Below are positions 19,339-31,170 of a stretch of DNA of 64,000 nucleotides, piece after piece. The first letter of the stretch is position 1; the number at the start of each line of letters is the position of its first letter. This DNA comes from Pseudopyrenochaeta lycopersici (lineage: Eukaryota; Ascomycota; Dothideomycetes; Pleosporales; Pseudopyrenochaetaceae). A program made the position numbers and the translations under genes. Under the pieces are notes generated by a model that saw only the letters and a list, made by a program, of their open reading frames with translations, searched no databases and had not been told where the DNA came from. The stretch is from assembly GCA_003313425.1 (NCBI GenBank), contig NHZP01000055.1, positions 248,001 through 312,000 of the forward strand. Reading direction: 5' to 3'.

Positions 19339-21904
19339 ATGCCCGCCAAAAAAGGCGCCAAGCGCGCTGCAGGCTCCGCTGAACGGCCTGCAAAACGCGT
19401 ACGCGTTACGCGCTGTACAGGCACCAACTCACAACCTATTGAGCTAATTGATAGCCAGCAAAGCTCTCCAACAGTATCAGCAATCAATCCAGCAGTAGAA
19501 TTTCTACCTGTACGACGATCACCGCGTAAAGCCCTAGTCGACGCTGCGTCCCAGGCCACCGACGAGCGCCCGTTCGAGAGTCAGTTATTGCTCAACGTCG
19601 TGCCTGAAGAGGCTATTATACCACCTCTAGAAGGCTCTAAGGCTGCTACGATAGCTAGCTTTGGCGATGATAATCGCGAGGTAGAGACCTCATTTGACGA
19701 GCGTTTTGTTGACACCTTTGACGGTATCGATTGGAGTCGTTTAACGCGTTATTGTAAGCCTTTGCGTACGCAGAAACGCCCAAAGAGCTGGATATACCGC
19801 TATGGATACCGAGTAGCGCTGCGTAGTAATCTTAATGAGCTCTACTTTGTCTGCAAATACTGTCACCAACGGCGCTCAGTCGACGGTATCCTTAAGGTTA
19901 CGCAGTCAACATCGTCAGCGATAAACCACCTAAGGCAGCTCAAAGCAGGCCACAATATTACTAGTAACGGCTTGAAGGCGATACAGCGAGCTCCGGGCCA
20001 GCAATCGCTTGCGATAGTAGCTGAATCCGGTGTAGAAATCAGCCAGGAGCTTGCTAACGTGATTGGCGCCTTCAACGTACAGGCCTTCCGCTACGCAGTA
20101 CTTACTTGGATTATTGAAAACAATCACCCCCTTTATGAGCTTGAGACGCCTGCCTTCCGATCGATGATAGGCTTCGCAAATCCTGAGGCTAAAGGCGTAC
20201 ATAATGAGGCTCTATGAGTTCATGCTGCCCCAGGTTATAGCTGCACTGTCTGAATCTGTTAGCAAAATCCATATAAGCTTTGACGGATGGACGACTAAGG
20301 GAGGCAAGCGTGGCTTCTTTGGTATCGTTGCGCACTACGCCAACGCCTCAGGCACGCTTATCGACCTGCCTATTGCGCTGCCGCAGTTAACAGGCGCCCA
20401 TACTGGCGAACGAATCGCTGAGATTGTCGCTCAAACGTTACAGAAGTTCGAGATACTATCGTCAAGGCTTGGTTGTTTCGTCCTCGATAACGCGTACGCT
20501 AATGATACTGCTGTTACTTACCTCGCTGAGCAGTACGGCTTTGCTGCTACTGAACAACGCCTACGCTGTGGCCCTCATACGCTCAACCTCATCGGCCAGG
20601 CTATTATATTTGGCAAGGATCCAGCGTCGTACGATAACGACGCAGGAGATCTTCAAGAGGAGGAGCAATTAATGGCTGACTGGCGTAGGGATGGCCCTAT
20701 AGGCGTGCTAATCAGCGTCATCAACTATATTAAAACGCCTCAACAGTACGATCTGTTCAACCGCTTTCAGCACCTCGCTAACGCCGAGCTCCCTACCAAC
20801 GATCGGAAGGCAATATTAGAGCCTGTTAAGCCTATTATTACGCGCTGGAATTCGTTCTATAGCTGCTTTGAGCGAGCTCTTGAGCTACAGCACGCTGTTA
20901 GTAACTACGCCAACTATCATATCCAGCCCACGCGTAACCTTGACGATAACGCTAGGCAGCGCGGTAACAAGCTTCCTAACGTACCGAGTTGGATGCGTTC
21001 GAATGGCCTTACTGCTGCTGATTGGGCAGTAATCGCAGAGTATACAGAAGTGCTGAAGCCGCTTAAGCAAGCCACTAAGCACCTTGAAGGGCGTAGTAAA
21101 TCAGGACGATTTGGTGCGCTCTACTCAGTAATACCAGTATTTGAAACGCTACTATATGAGCTTGAAGAGCGCGTTAAATCTTACGATTACGTCAACCACG
21201 AAGAGCCTAGCGCTCCTGAAGATCACTTGCCGATAAACCTACGCGCAGCCTGGTCAAAGGCTAACGCCTACTACTCTAAGCTCGACAGCTCGCCGTTCTA
21301 CTACGCCGCAACGATACTCCATCCCTATTATAAGCGCTACTGCGATCGTAGCTGGCGTGCAAAACCGGAGTGGCTACGCGCTAATAACGCAGCGTTTCAG
21401 CGGCTTTGGCAGCAATATAGGCCTTACAGTGTACATCGACCATCTCCTAGGTCACCACAAGGCGCGCTTGAGGACGCGATAGCTGCTATAGCTGACGCCG
21501 ACGATAGTAGCGATGATGAGGATATTGATGAGTTCCAACGCTGGAAGAAGCTTGAGCCTAAGTGGACGCGCGAGCAGTTAAACCAAGGCTGTGATCCTAT
21601 TAAGTACTGGATTGGACTACGACCAAAGTATCCTAACTTAGCTAGGCTGGCGCTTGACGTATTGGCGATACCTGCAAGTAGCTGCGAGTGCGAGCGGCTA
21701 TTCAGTGAGCTCGGTGATCTATTAGAGCCAAGAAGGCGTAAAATCGGAGCTCAACTACTGGCGGCGTTGCAGTGTATCCGGGCCTGGAATCGCGTAGGAA
21801 TCGAATCGCCGGCCTCAGAAGTCGCCGACAAGCTGCAGGCGACGATTTCTGATGCCTTATTAGAGAGCAAGTACGATATATGCAACTGGGAGGAGCCTAA
21901 GTAG
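19339..21904 (+). pseudogene. hAT-B transposase with a frameshift
   Basis: ATG 19339 opens 292 codons with a BED-like finger (YFVCKYCHQRRS ... INHLRQLKAGH) and ends at 20217. A second frame from 20204 (+1, overlapping by 14 bases) carries the catalytic part: first Asp in HISFDGWTTKGGKRGFFG, second in CFVLDNAYANDTAV, and the dimerisation domain near the end (LALDVLAIPASSCECERLFS, RIRAWN-like tail). The family reads through this junction, and I expect about a dozen residues between GFANPEAKG and MRLYEFMLP that are absent here. A small deletion therefore explains the shift. Otherwise there are no stops, so the damage is limited. Confidence 0.75.
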
Positions 21905-22022
21905 TAATCTAGTCCTATTTTATCTCTACAAATCACCCAAGTTACCTAAGTTACTCAATCAAGTTGAGCGAAAATCGCTCCCAAATCAATCAACTCAAAT
22001 ATCTACCGTCAAAGTATCCAAT

Positions 22023-22194
22023 TGTCAGATTTCAGGACTATTTAGCTTGATCTTTGATGAATTTTGATGATTAACGTTGTTGCTTCATTGTGTGTTCCCT
22101 ATTTTCTCCTTTTATGGAGAGAGTGTGTGCCAAGTGGTTACACCCGAGCTTTGTACTACAATACATTATCGCATACCCTCGCTTGTATCTGACA
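22023..22194 (-). mobile_element. Solo LTR nested in hAT-B
   Basis: The minus-strand LTR begins TGTCAGATACAAGCGAGGG and ends CTGACA at 22023. It is flanked by CCAAT on both sides (22018-22022 and 22195-22199). It belongs to the family of the 17957 solo LTR but lacks an internal ~45-bp segment present there. It inserted after hAT-B. Confidence 0.8.
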
Positions 22195-22392
22195 CCAATC
22201 AACTCAAGTTGAGCCTCAAAACTTGGTTGACTTGATTGTTACGAACTCTGCTGTCCACGCCCCACAATACCTAAGACTAAAAAATATATTAGCTACCTTT
22301 AATAGAGTATTTATTATAGCTAGAGTAGACTTTTGTATAGACATAGAAGGAAAAGGGGCGGTGCTTAATAGCTATTTGATTTAACATCCTGC

Positions 22393-22609
22393 TGTCAGAT
22401 AATAGGTACCTGGAACATCCAGCCGGCCTACGTCATGTGCAGACACAAGAGGGATAGTCACGTAACACCAATCTCGGGTGTAACAACACAACACCTAAGG
22501 AAGAAAATCAGAGACAGAGGATCGATCAATAAAAAGAAACAATCTTCAGACCCTATCAAGATTCATCTATTATTTATTGCCTGTCGCGTGAAGACCCTCA
22601 AATCTGACA
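22393..22609 (-). repeat. LTR-like repeat, related family
   Basis: 217 bp with perfect 8-bp ends TGTCAGAT / ATCTGACA and a CTCGGGTGTAAC core as in the other LTRs, but otherwise diverged. Flanking 5-mers (CCTGC, ATAGT) differ, so this may be a single LTR of a truncated element. Confidence 0.5.
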
Positions 22610-22773
22610 ATAGTATACATTAGATAGAATGCTAAGAGCCGTACCTATACTCCTTTAGTAGGAGATAGTCTAGCCTGTAGAAAAAATTCTCATTATACAT
22701 ATCATCTTACTCTACTATACTTAAATCTCTCTATGATCTCATATCTTAGCCTACACCCTATCAGTATGTTTAT

Positions 22774-23544
22774 CTATAGCAAAATGAAGTCCTCACATAT
22801 GCCCTCAAGCGAGTCTGCTACTAGATCGAGGCAATGACCCGCCATACCACTAGTAGTATCGTCAGAGAAGTGACTAGTGACTCTATGAAAAGATGGCATT
22901 GGTGTGTCTAGGCAGCAGCTCGTTGTATCACTCATAGGCAAAGTCAGGTAACCATTAGGGCTGGCCGTTGATGTGCTATTAGAGGATAGATCTGGCTCTA
23001 AGAACAAACTTGGCGTATTAGTAAAAAATGCTATTATTATGCCTTCAGAGAGTAGCGATGTCTTAGCAGGGGAATTTGGACCTACTAAGGACGCATTGTC
23101 AATTTCGCAGCCTTCTAAGCTACCTTTCTCTACAAGCTCTTGCCATATGACAATTAGCGCTGCTTGTAAAGGGATTAGAGAATGCACTATTAGAGTACTG
23201 CATGGTGAAGAGTAGCGCGTAGGCGTTATCTATGCCTGCTCTCCCAATCAGCTTTGCTCTAAGATAGTGTAGGTTCCATGTTTATTAACTACGTCTAGAA
23301 GTATGAGCTCTACATCCGTCTTGAGTCTAGCATCATCAGTATTCTTGACTCTCTACTCAACCTACTGCAAGTCCATAGTCCTATACTTAGCCATCAAGCT
23401 AGCAAATGCTTACTAGATACCTAAGGGTACTAGGCAGTTGTATATAGTCTTAGTATCTTCCTAAGTGCCTTTACCGTGCTCCTGAACCATATTCCTAATA
23501 ATGAAGAGCAGTTACTCATCCTTAGCAGAAAATGATGGCTCCAT
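22774..23544 (-). pseudogene. Stop-riddled gene of unknown function
   Basis: One minus-strand frame can be followed for 257 codons from ATG 23544 (MEPSFSAKDE) to 22774, broken by about eight in-frame stops that are mostly TAG where CAG would fit. Readable stretches include LLFIIRNMVQEHGKGT, RVKNTDDARLKTDVELILLD and a 138-codon open tail. Composition between stops is protein-like. The pattern is what RIP on a coding strand would leave. I recognise no family, and a Myb/SANT-like start is only a guess. Confidence 0.4.
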
Positions 23545-25044
23545 GCTCGATGATATAGGATAGACTTGAAACGGTAGGATTACACAAGAAAAGGCTAGCT
23601 TGTAGTAGAAAGCAGTAGATAGAATATGCTCTTAGTATGAGTTGAGGGAGTAGGGAGAGACACTACCCTAGATTAGGAACGTCGGCGTCTCTTTATGTAC
23701 ATGAGTTCGGCGTGTCTATACTGCGTCTAAACGTCCCACGCCTAACCATCTTAATGCTACCGTTGTTCGCAAAGCGTTCGACATGCTAGCGTGATTTTTG
23801 GCGCGGTGCTGAGCGGGTACCTGTCAACCACTAGGGATGCATAATTACTAGCGCGGTACCCAACCCTTACCAGCGTGATCGCCTCGCAAGTTGTACCGCG
23901 ATGGACTGTTCTTTTAGAGTTTCCGTATGACATGGCTTGCGTGCAAGCGAACCTTGGAAGCCCCCACTCCAACGTGATTCCTAGCGCGACTAAGGCATTT
24001 CTATCAAGTATCGTCCAAGATTCGAATAGCCGAAGCGATTACCATCGCCGCATCATAGTGTACAGTAAGAAAATCTAGTCGTGGAGATTGGTCAATTCCA
24101 TGTGCCAGGACACCAAGCTATCCGGGAAATCACCTATTCGGGCCCCCCACGTACTTGTCAAAGGGTCGTGATGTCAGTGTACCCAAACCTGACCGTCGTT
24201 TCGCTTCATTTTGACTTTGCTAGCGTGATATGCTAGCGCTGTACTTCAATTGACTTCATCAACGGCTGGCGGCAAACCCTTGCTAGATGACTAATACTAT
24301 AGGTCATACGAGGAACTGCTTCATACAATGTCGTAGGGTTCAAAAAGCGTCGTGCTGGGCTTACGAAGGGGGTGAATCCCAAAGCATGAGGCAGCGTTCT
24401 CATGTTGTCGTCTCCCCGATACTAGCTGTCTACCCGCCTTTATTCCCGGCGCTGGCTTTCGTTAAGCCTATGATATACCACGGTATGAGTACGAAGGGAA
24501 ACCGCTTAAATTTGAGGCGCTCTAGAACTAAAACTTGGAAGGACACATTATATTCAGAGTCCGCTACTTGGGCCCATAAACTCACCAGTACACAGGAATA
24601 ATCTCCTAAGCTTTTAAATTGTTAGAAGCTTTTGATAAGCAATCTAGTCCGATTGAAGGTGCGACGGTCTATCTTTCAGCTTGATCAGGCTGCAATGAAG
24701 GTGTGGCTGAGCGGTAGAGGTCCGCACTCCGGTATGGATGTATATTCTTCCGAGGCCCGCGTTTATACTTACTACCGTACGAGCATACATGCTGCCTCAA
24801 GTTTGTCGCAGTTTGCCGCCGCCGACCCGCACCAGCCACAGATTTGCGCTGGAGGCGCTTGTGACAGCTTGCCAGAACGTTGAAAGAGGAGGATATCTTG
24901 CGCACGGATGTGTTAGCGTGCATTAGCGTGCATAAGCTTCCGACATATGTGGTGTCAAGAGGATTGATGAATTCCATGTCAATTCCATGTCAATTCAAGC
25001 CAATCATCAATATCGATCGGTAAGGGTTGACAGGGTTGGAAACC
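23545..25044. other. Gene-poor stretch
   Basis: Only short shadow frames. Short GC-rich motifs recur (GCTAGCGTGAT, GCGCGGTACC), suggesting old repeat debris. No terminal repeats were found. Confidence 0.35.
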
Positions 25045-25272
25045 TGTCAGATAGAATGCTCAAATGCGATGAGGTATGTTGATGGGGGTTTTTTTTTATT
25101 GTATTTTTATCCTCCCCGAGTTCTTTTCTATTTTTTTTGTCCTTTTTTATGTAGTGTGTGTGCCAAGTGGTTACACCCGAGCTATGTGCTACAATGCAGT
25201 ATCGCGTACGCTCGCTGCTGTGCTATAGATCTAACAGCATACTCTTTCCGGGCACCCATCTTGTATCTGACA
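25045..25272 (-). repeat. LTR-like repeat, third copy
   Basis: Begins TGTCAGATAG and ends GTATCTGACA on the plus strand. It contains GTTACACCCGAGC and the AGATCTAACAGCATACTC segment shared with the 17957 solo LTR in inverse orientation. Flanks do not give a clean duplication: GTTGG follows the right end and occurs five bases before the left end. Confidence 0.6.
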
Positions 25273-28135
25273 GTTGGTTAGTAGGACTCTCAAGTAAACT
25301 CTTACAGATGTTTTCGAATGGACATTGCAAACAAATCCATGAGCTTCTATCTGTTGTTGATCATTGCTGAAAACAACAATACTCAGCCTAAGACCCTGTG
25401 AATTCGCCTGGTGGACTGCAAATCTTGGATGAGTGCGCGGATTGAGGATGCATCAGCGCGATTCGTCGGGGAAGGTGAAAATTTGGCGAGCCGCATGCAT
25501 CAAAAAGCCTGTGTCCAGCCGTTGCCTAGCCCGAGAGCATGGTTCAAGAGTGTGTTTCTGTGAAGCCACTCAGCAAACCCCTTGACGCATGCACATTCTT
25601 CTCCTTCTCGGGTGTTGTCCCGCATTCAGCTCCGCCTGCATGGCTTAGAACCATGGAAGCTCTCTATTGCCATGCAGATGAATTGTGTTCGTTGTTTTTA
25701 TTTGATTCATGACGCATATGGACGCCCACCAGCAAGGAGCTCGTTTGGGGGTCCTCAAGTGAATCTTTAGCCTCTTCTTCAAGCCTCATGACACAGCTGA
25801 AGGTGCATGTATGCCTGCATAGGTCATTTAGTAGTCAGCTTCGTCATCGAGGCTGTGGAGACATTTGAATGCTAGTGCCTATCAACGCAGCCTCGACAGG
25901 CTATTACCCTCGCCCTCGGGGCGCGTATGGCCATACGGAAGTCCTCCAACACCCCCGTCCTCTAGTCGATAGCCCTAGTACGGTTTGGGTTCCGCGTTGG
26001 AACATTGTACCGCCAGGGGTTGGTAAGGGCTGACAACCAGCTAGGACTCACGCTGGTAATCACGCCGTAGCATCGTCATGCACGGAAAAAATCTGGGTTT
26101 TTTCACCTAGTGTGCGCTCTTGAGCCAACTCCAAACCGGTTGAGGACTGAGAAAGGCGGCAAAGCGATGGGCTGTAGACGACACAAGGCCAGGGATGACG
26201 AAGCAGAATGCAGGCTGGGAATACCTGGGGAGCACTTAGCGGGCGAATGCTCTGACTGACGCATTGGGAACGCTTGCACATACTCGCTGGCACGTCGCTT
26301 CTGCACCATGGATCATCACCGAGGTCCTCTGCCAAAAGCCCTACCCGCTCATGCCTTCCGGTATTGCCTAAGGGTAGGGGGTGCGTGAGTGCTGTAACCG
26401 TAACGTGAGCGCTCAGTCCACGTGGAAAAACTTTCTATAGCCTAAGGACTCACATGATGAACACCTTGACATGCTCTGTCTGTTGAGGCGAGGCGAGGCA
26501 AATCATATTACCTAGCAAGCGCATCGCCTGGCTTACCGGAAGTATTAGAGCTCGGACGCATATGATGCAGCCTGGTGCTCACCTTGACTTTGCAGCTTCC
26601 TTCAGTTCGACCATGGCTCGACGTGGCTCTATTCCGGCGATATATGCGGTATGATCAATCTCCACGTGACTAAGAACCTGCACTTCACACTGGAACTGCT
26701 GGAAGGGCGTTGTAGAACGACAGTAGGAGTGATCTCAGTGACGAGTTATGATTTATGGAAGTGGGATAGCCTGCTTGCCCTGAAGGCGTCGGTTAGTCTG
26801 GTGGGTTTCAAGCGAAGTATTCAATTATATGGCGGCCAGGCAAAGAAAGCAACAAGGCAAATTCTTGGCAGCAGTAGTGTGGCCTCTGGCTGGCGCTAGT
26901 GGGAGGGAGGACATGTATAAATCTGTCCTCTGCTTAAGATTTGATTTTTGATAGCATGGCTTCACATCCAGGGCTAGGCGGATAGGGCATCAGCCGCGTG
27001 GAATAGGATATGCTTCCGCGCATCAAGCGAAGTTCTTTTGGCATGAAAACGATCACGGCCATTCGACTACTCATGCTGATGAGCGGGGCAAGGCGCGGGT
27101 CCCCCATTAGGGGCCACAGGCGCTCGTACTCATCGTCCCTGGTTTCAGGAGCCTGTAGTCACCGCTTCTCGTACAGATACAGGAACACCTGCAGCGGAAC
27201 GCTGTTGTTAGCAATGCTGCCGTACCAGTCGACCCACTCCATCTGGGCCGTGACGTGGATGTGGCCCAGACTCATTGGCTCAGTGCAGGCACGAACCCAC
27301 GCCGTCACCTCGGCGACGGACTCGTCTGCGACTATCCGCGGCAGGATAGCCTGGTTCTCGCCCATTATGGCGCATACCGCGTTGCGCGCGACCATGAGAA
27401 ACTCAGCTCAACCTCTCTTGCCATCCCGTCCATCAAACAATCTTCCATAACTAGTCTGCAAAAGTATACGCCGACAAGAGTCGCGAGGGGGAGCTGGGCC
27501 ATTGACGTAGGGGTTTCTACTTGTTACACATTGACGCCTAGGCGCCGTCGACAAAACATATGGATAAAGTACGGCCTGGGGCCGTGTCAGGTCATTGAGG
27601 GCGTAACGGCGGCGCACGGATGTCTGTGGGAAAGGTATGGTCAGATTTTGTCTGCTCTCCCGGCGGCAGGAGCACCAGTCGCAAGGGCCAAGCCAAATCG
27701 GTATCCCAGCGCGTGGAACAGGAGTAGGGCCACTTACACAAACAAGATGGCTGGGCATCTGTGCGTTACTGGTAATGTTATTTTGTGGAGACATGCTGTC
27801 TATGCATGGTGACCCACAATAACACTGGCATTCCACGGCTGGGCGATGCTCGGGTAGGAAGTCGCTGTGCTGTGCTAGCATGCCTCCACCCTGACCACCC
27901 AAGACGATAGCTTCCCCATTGAATCCCGGCGGCTTTCGAGTAGTATCGCATTTCCATTATAAAATGCGATTGGCCTAACTGTAGGGGTTGCAAAACCATC
28001 AAGCAATTGTTAAAAGGTGATACAAGTGTCTACACCGCATAACTGAGTTTATATAAGAGCAAAGAAGAATAACGGCTTAAGTCAGTATAGATTCATTCTA
28101 AGTTACTTCTTTTGCTTCATACCTCTTATCCATCT
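25273..28135. other. Long stretch without a supported gene
   Basis: Open frames are short and overlap on opposite strands. The most protein-like piece is minus 27395-27159, from an ATG (MVARNAVCAIMGENQAILP... MEWVDWYGSIANN). After one stop it continues EYERLWPLMGDPRLAPLISM, so a decayed gene at about 27000-27400 is possible. Confidence 0.3.
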
Positions 28136-28501
28136 ATGTTGACATTGATCTACAAAGACTCAGGGCGTCGAATTTTCGATATGTTCGTGTATCATAGAAG
28201 ATTGGCGCCAGCGATATTCACCTCGCGCGTGAGCATCCGCTCCATCCACTCAACCAATCACCTCACTCCAGCGGAATTGCGCCTCTTATGGGGATCCAAA
28301 TCTCGTCTACCAGAACCAATATCTCAGAACCCGCCTCTTCTCCAGCCAGTCCAACTGCCAATTTACCGCTCCGAATCGTCCACCTGGGCTGCGCTTGAAC
28401 TATATGGCAGTGCATTGGACAGCGTAAGTGAGTCCTCCTGTCATAGCTACGAGAAAGCGTCTGCAGATCATATAACTTCGCTTGCGGCGGCGTCGTTCTA
28501 G
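28136..28501 (+). CDS. Small hypothetical protein
   Basis: A 121-codon frame from ATG 28136. The N-terminus is basic and could act as a mitochondrial presequence (YHRRLAPAIFTSRVSIRSIHS), followed by TPAELRLLWGSKSRLPEP. No domain is recognised and no introns are needed. Support is only the length and composition of the frame, so it may be spurious. Confidence 0.3.
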   Translation: MLTLIYKDSGRRIFDMFVYHRRLAPAIFTSRVSIRSIHSTNHLTPAELRLLWGSKSRLPEPISQNPPLLQPVQLPIYRSESSTWAALELYGSALDSVSESSCHSYEKASADHITSLAAASF

Positions 28502-29696
28502 GCCTGCTTTACATCTATCCGCCAACATTAGAAGCGACCTAGGGCTGGACTTCGGAATAAGTTACCATTTTCCTTTACAATCGCTGCAGTTCTCATCTAA
28601 TCGATATTCTCTGCCAATATGTCAGTGACACAGAATATTCTACAGGACTATTCTTACATAGCAACAACGTTTGCAGGACATCGTTTATGAGTCTCTTGAT
28701 ACTTCGTACACCATGCGCGCACAACAAAACGCAAATGAGAGCACTTGTACTGAACTTGAGTATAATCACACATATCAAAGTAATGATGCGATATAAGTGC
28801 CGTAGTTACGTGCACTCGACGCTCTTATAGGTCTTTGAAAAATACTCCCGCAATAGTTGTCAATTACTCGAAAGATATCTCTTCATGCGATGTGACGTTA
28901 TAATTCGCTACGACGCGCACACGGCCGTAACCCCAGCAGAGAACCGGTGGAGAGTTCGAAATGGAGGCTTGCACGTCGCTTTGGGGCGTTTCAGGGTGAT
29001 GCCTGTTTGACTAGCCGCTAACGACATTTGTGCTCTCTACCTCTCCTTGTTGGGCTCCATCATTAGCCGTATCTTTTCCTGCGGTTCTCACCACACTAGT
29101 TTGCTCCCTCTCCCCGCTCCTTTCTGGTTTCCTAGGACCTCCATCACGTCTCTATCGAGCGTTCGACATTTCGGTCGCATTATCCTTGCCTATCGCCTTC
29201 CTCTTTCCGAGCCCTCAAACCTGCACATTCACTCATAAGTCAATGAAAGAGGCAGAAGAGGCTGGCCACAAGCCCAAGGACGACGAGCAGCACGGCCAAT
29301 AGACCATTTCAGCCTGTCAACAAAGTCTCAATTAGGAACCACTCTACGAATAAAATGCAATGATAAACGAGCAGGAATAACAGCATACGGCTCGAAGCCG
29401 GATTTGATTAAAGTGCCCGAGATCTGACAAATGCACAATAGTCCTCCAGCCCGACAGGGCTTTGAAAATTTTCTGCATGACTTCAGATATTGAGTAAAAA
29501 AAGATCCCCTTACTGTATGAAGTATCATAGAGTGGCAATCTCTAGAGTGTGCAGACTGCATAACGGCATCTCTGTTAGCATACTGGTGCAGAAGCATTTT
29601 GCAAATGAAGACATAGATAATAACGACGGCGGTTGCCTTGAATTAGCTACATCATATATCCGCCCGCAATGCGAATATAGAAGACTGTAACTTTGC
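28502..29696. other. Intergenic
   Basis: No supported gene. A short plus-strand frame ending 29302 (MKEAEEAGHKPKDDEQHGQ) could be a terminal exon, but no upstream exon is evident. Confidence 0.3.
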
Positions 29697-30227
29697 CTAC
29701 ATAAATTTCCACCAAAAAGCCGCGAAAGCCACGGGAAAGATCGCCCATTTGCCCAGAGAGTGATGTACTTCCGCGTTTTCAGTGTCCAGCTCTTTCATGA
29801 TCTGAATGACGTCCTGGCATGATTTTTCCACGCCTTCCGCAGACTTTCTCATCTCTTCGAAAACAGCAAGACGAGCTTGATTGTGACGCTCTGTTTCGTT
29901 GAGAATGATTGAATAACTATGTCCTACACTATACATACCTATCTCCTCTTCGCTGTACCAGCGCTTACGGATAGTTTCTGCATCATCGTCGCTGAAAGAG
30001 TAAACTAGGTGTCTACCAACACGCCCGGGGGTAGGTTTGATTTCGTCAACAGAGGTAGGTTTGAGGTCTTCCAAAGCACTAGGAGTCTCTCCACGGTACA
30101 AAAAGACCATGAAATATTTAAAATCATCTTTGGTGAGCATACCCGCAGTAGCTCTAGCCGAAAATTCTTCTTGTGTCTCAGAACTCTGCGGCAGAACTTG
30201 AATGAAAAGAGGATATTGAGGCGCCAT
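29697..30227 (-). CDS. Hypothetical protein with C-terminal membrane segment
   Basis: The start at ATG 30227 (GCGCCATGG context reversed, MAPQYPLFIQVLP) is preferred. The frame is open further upstream to 30413, but that part reads like leader sequence and begins with a non-ATG codon. The 176-residue product has a soluble middle (SARATAGMLTKDDFKYFMVFLY), a helical, charged segment (HNQARLAVFEEMRKSAEGVEK) and a short hydrophobic tail (WAIFPVAFAAFWWKF) ending at the stop, as in a tail-anchored protein. No intron is required. Family not recognised. Confidence 0.6.
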   Translation of the reverse strand: MAPQYPLFIQVLPQSSETQEEFSARATAGMLTKDDFKYFMVFLYRGETPSALEDLKPTSVDEIKPTPGRVGRHLVYSFSDDDAETIRKRWYSEEEIGMYSVGHSYSIILNETERHNQARLAVFEEMRKSAEGVEKSCQDVIQIMKELDTENAEVHHSLGKWAIFPVAFAAFWWKFM

Positions 30228-31170
30228 GGTGGTTGGGTTATGTGTGTGTTTGATGGAATATGGGCCATTTGATGCGGTATCAGACCATGCTTTTATCTCA
30301 GCGGTGATGAAATGGCAGACGAAGAAAGCACGACACGTGTCAAGCCACTCGCCACCCTCACCCTTGCTAACACATCTATGTCTCAAAACACGGGCATTGA
30401 TCTGACGAATCAAGAAGACTAGCGATGAGGGTCCTTACCTGTTCCCATTCTAGCCCTCGGAAATCGCGCACCTAGAAGTGGAGCAAAGCCAATGAAGGAT
30501 ATGAATAGGCCCGGGGCAGATCTATGATATCAAAATAGCTTAGGCGTTGCTGTAGGAATTTTACAGCAATCCAATTACAAGAATCAGTACTTAATTTACA
30601 ATCAAGCTGTTTACAAAGGTGACTAGTGGTGTGGTGCAGGTTTAATGCACGTCCAATAAATATGCCAGAGCATTGGGAACCGGGGAGGGAGAGGGATTAA
30701 GAATAACCGGATAAACATGATCATTCACGAGAAGTTGCATATGCTTCTTCGCAGCTAGTACGTCAGGCTAATGCGGGATCACAGGCTTCCATCCTCCGAC
30801 GGAGTAGCCAGCGCACAGATCTGACGTTAGGTAAGAAGGGAAAGCCTGGCACGAAATAGTGAGTAAGTTTAGACGACAAACTATGAGATTTCACCAGCGG
30901 CGAGGCGTTTGCCGGCGCTGTCTAGCACTCTTCTTCTCCACAAGCTTTTGTATGATTGATATAGATAAAAAGCGCCAGGAGCTGTAGCCGGCTGCTTGCC
31001 AGCCCTATGTTGCTACCCGCAGTTGGATCAGATGATAGTTGGGATCATGCGTGGTGGGTAACGGTTGTACTGATATTAAAAAGGAGTTATTTACATGAGG
31101 ACACAATGTGCGGCGAAACGGAAGACGGTAACGGCGAAGGTTATAAGTAATTACAGTAGAGGCGTCCAGA
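30228..31170. other. Intergenic between two minus-strand genes
   Basis: No convincing reading frame. It includes the upstream region of the 29697-30227 gene and the 3' flank of the transcription factor. Confidence 0.4.

Larger units (their letters stand above)
18976..22250 (+). mobile_element. hAT-family transposon hAT-B
   Basis: Inverted ends CAGAGTTCGTAACAATCAA at 18976 and its complement ending at 22250. Many subterminal copies of a CAAGTTGATT-like motif occur at both ends (19010-19085 and 21940-22240). Flanking 8-mers do not match (CTTGCGAG and CTGTCCAC), so one side is rearranged. It carries a plus-strand hAT transposase and has a solo LTR inserted in its right end. Confidence 0.75.

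Noticed and set aside
27010..27902. Plus-strand genes at 27010-27450 and 27255-27812
   Set aside because: The frames overlap each other and minus-strand frames, and have Arg/Ser/Pro-rich shadow composition. A decayed minus-strand gene is slightly more likely.
29030..29302. Plus-strand membrane protein of 90 codons
   Set aside because: It begins with a non-ATG codon, has no splice partner and only average composition.
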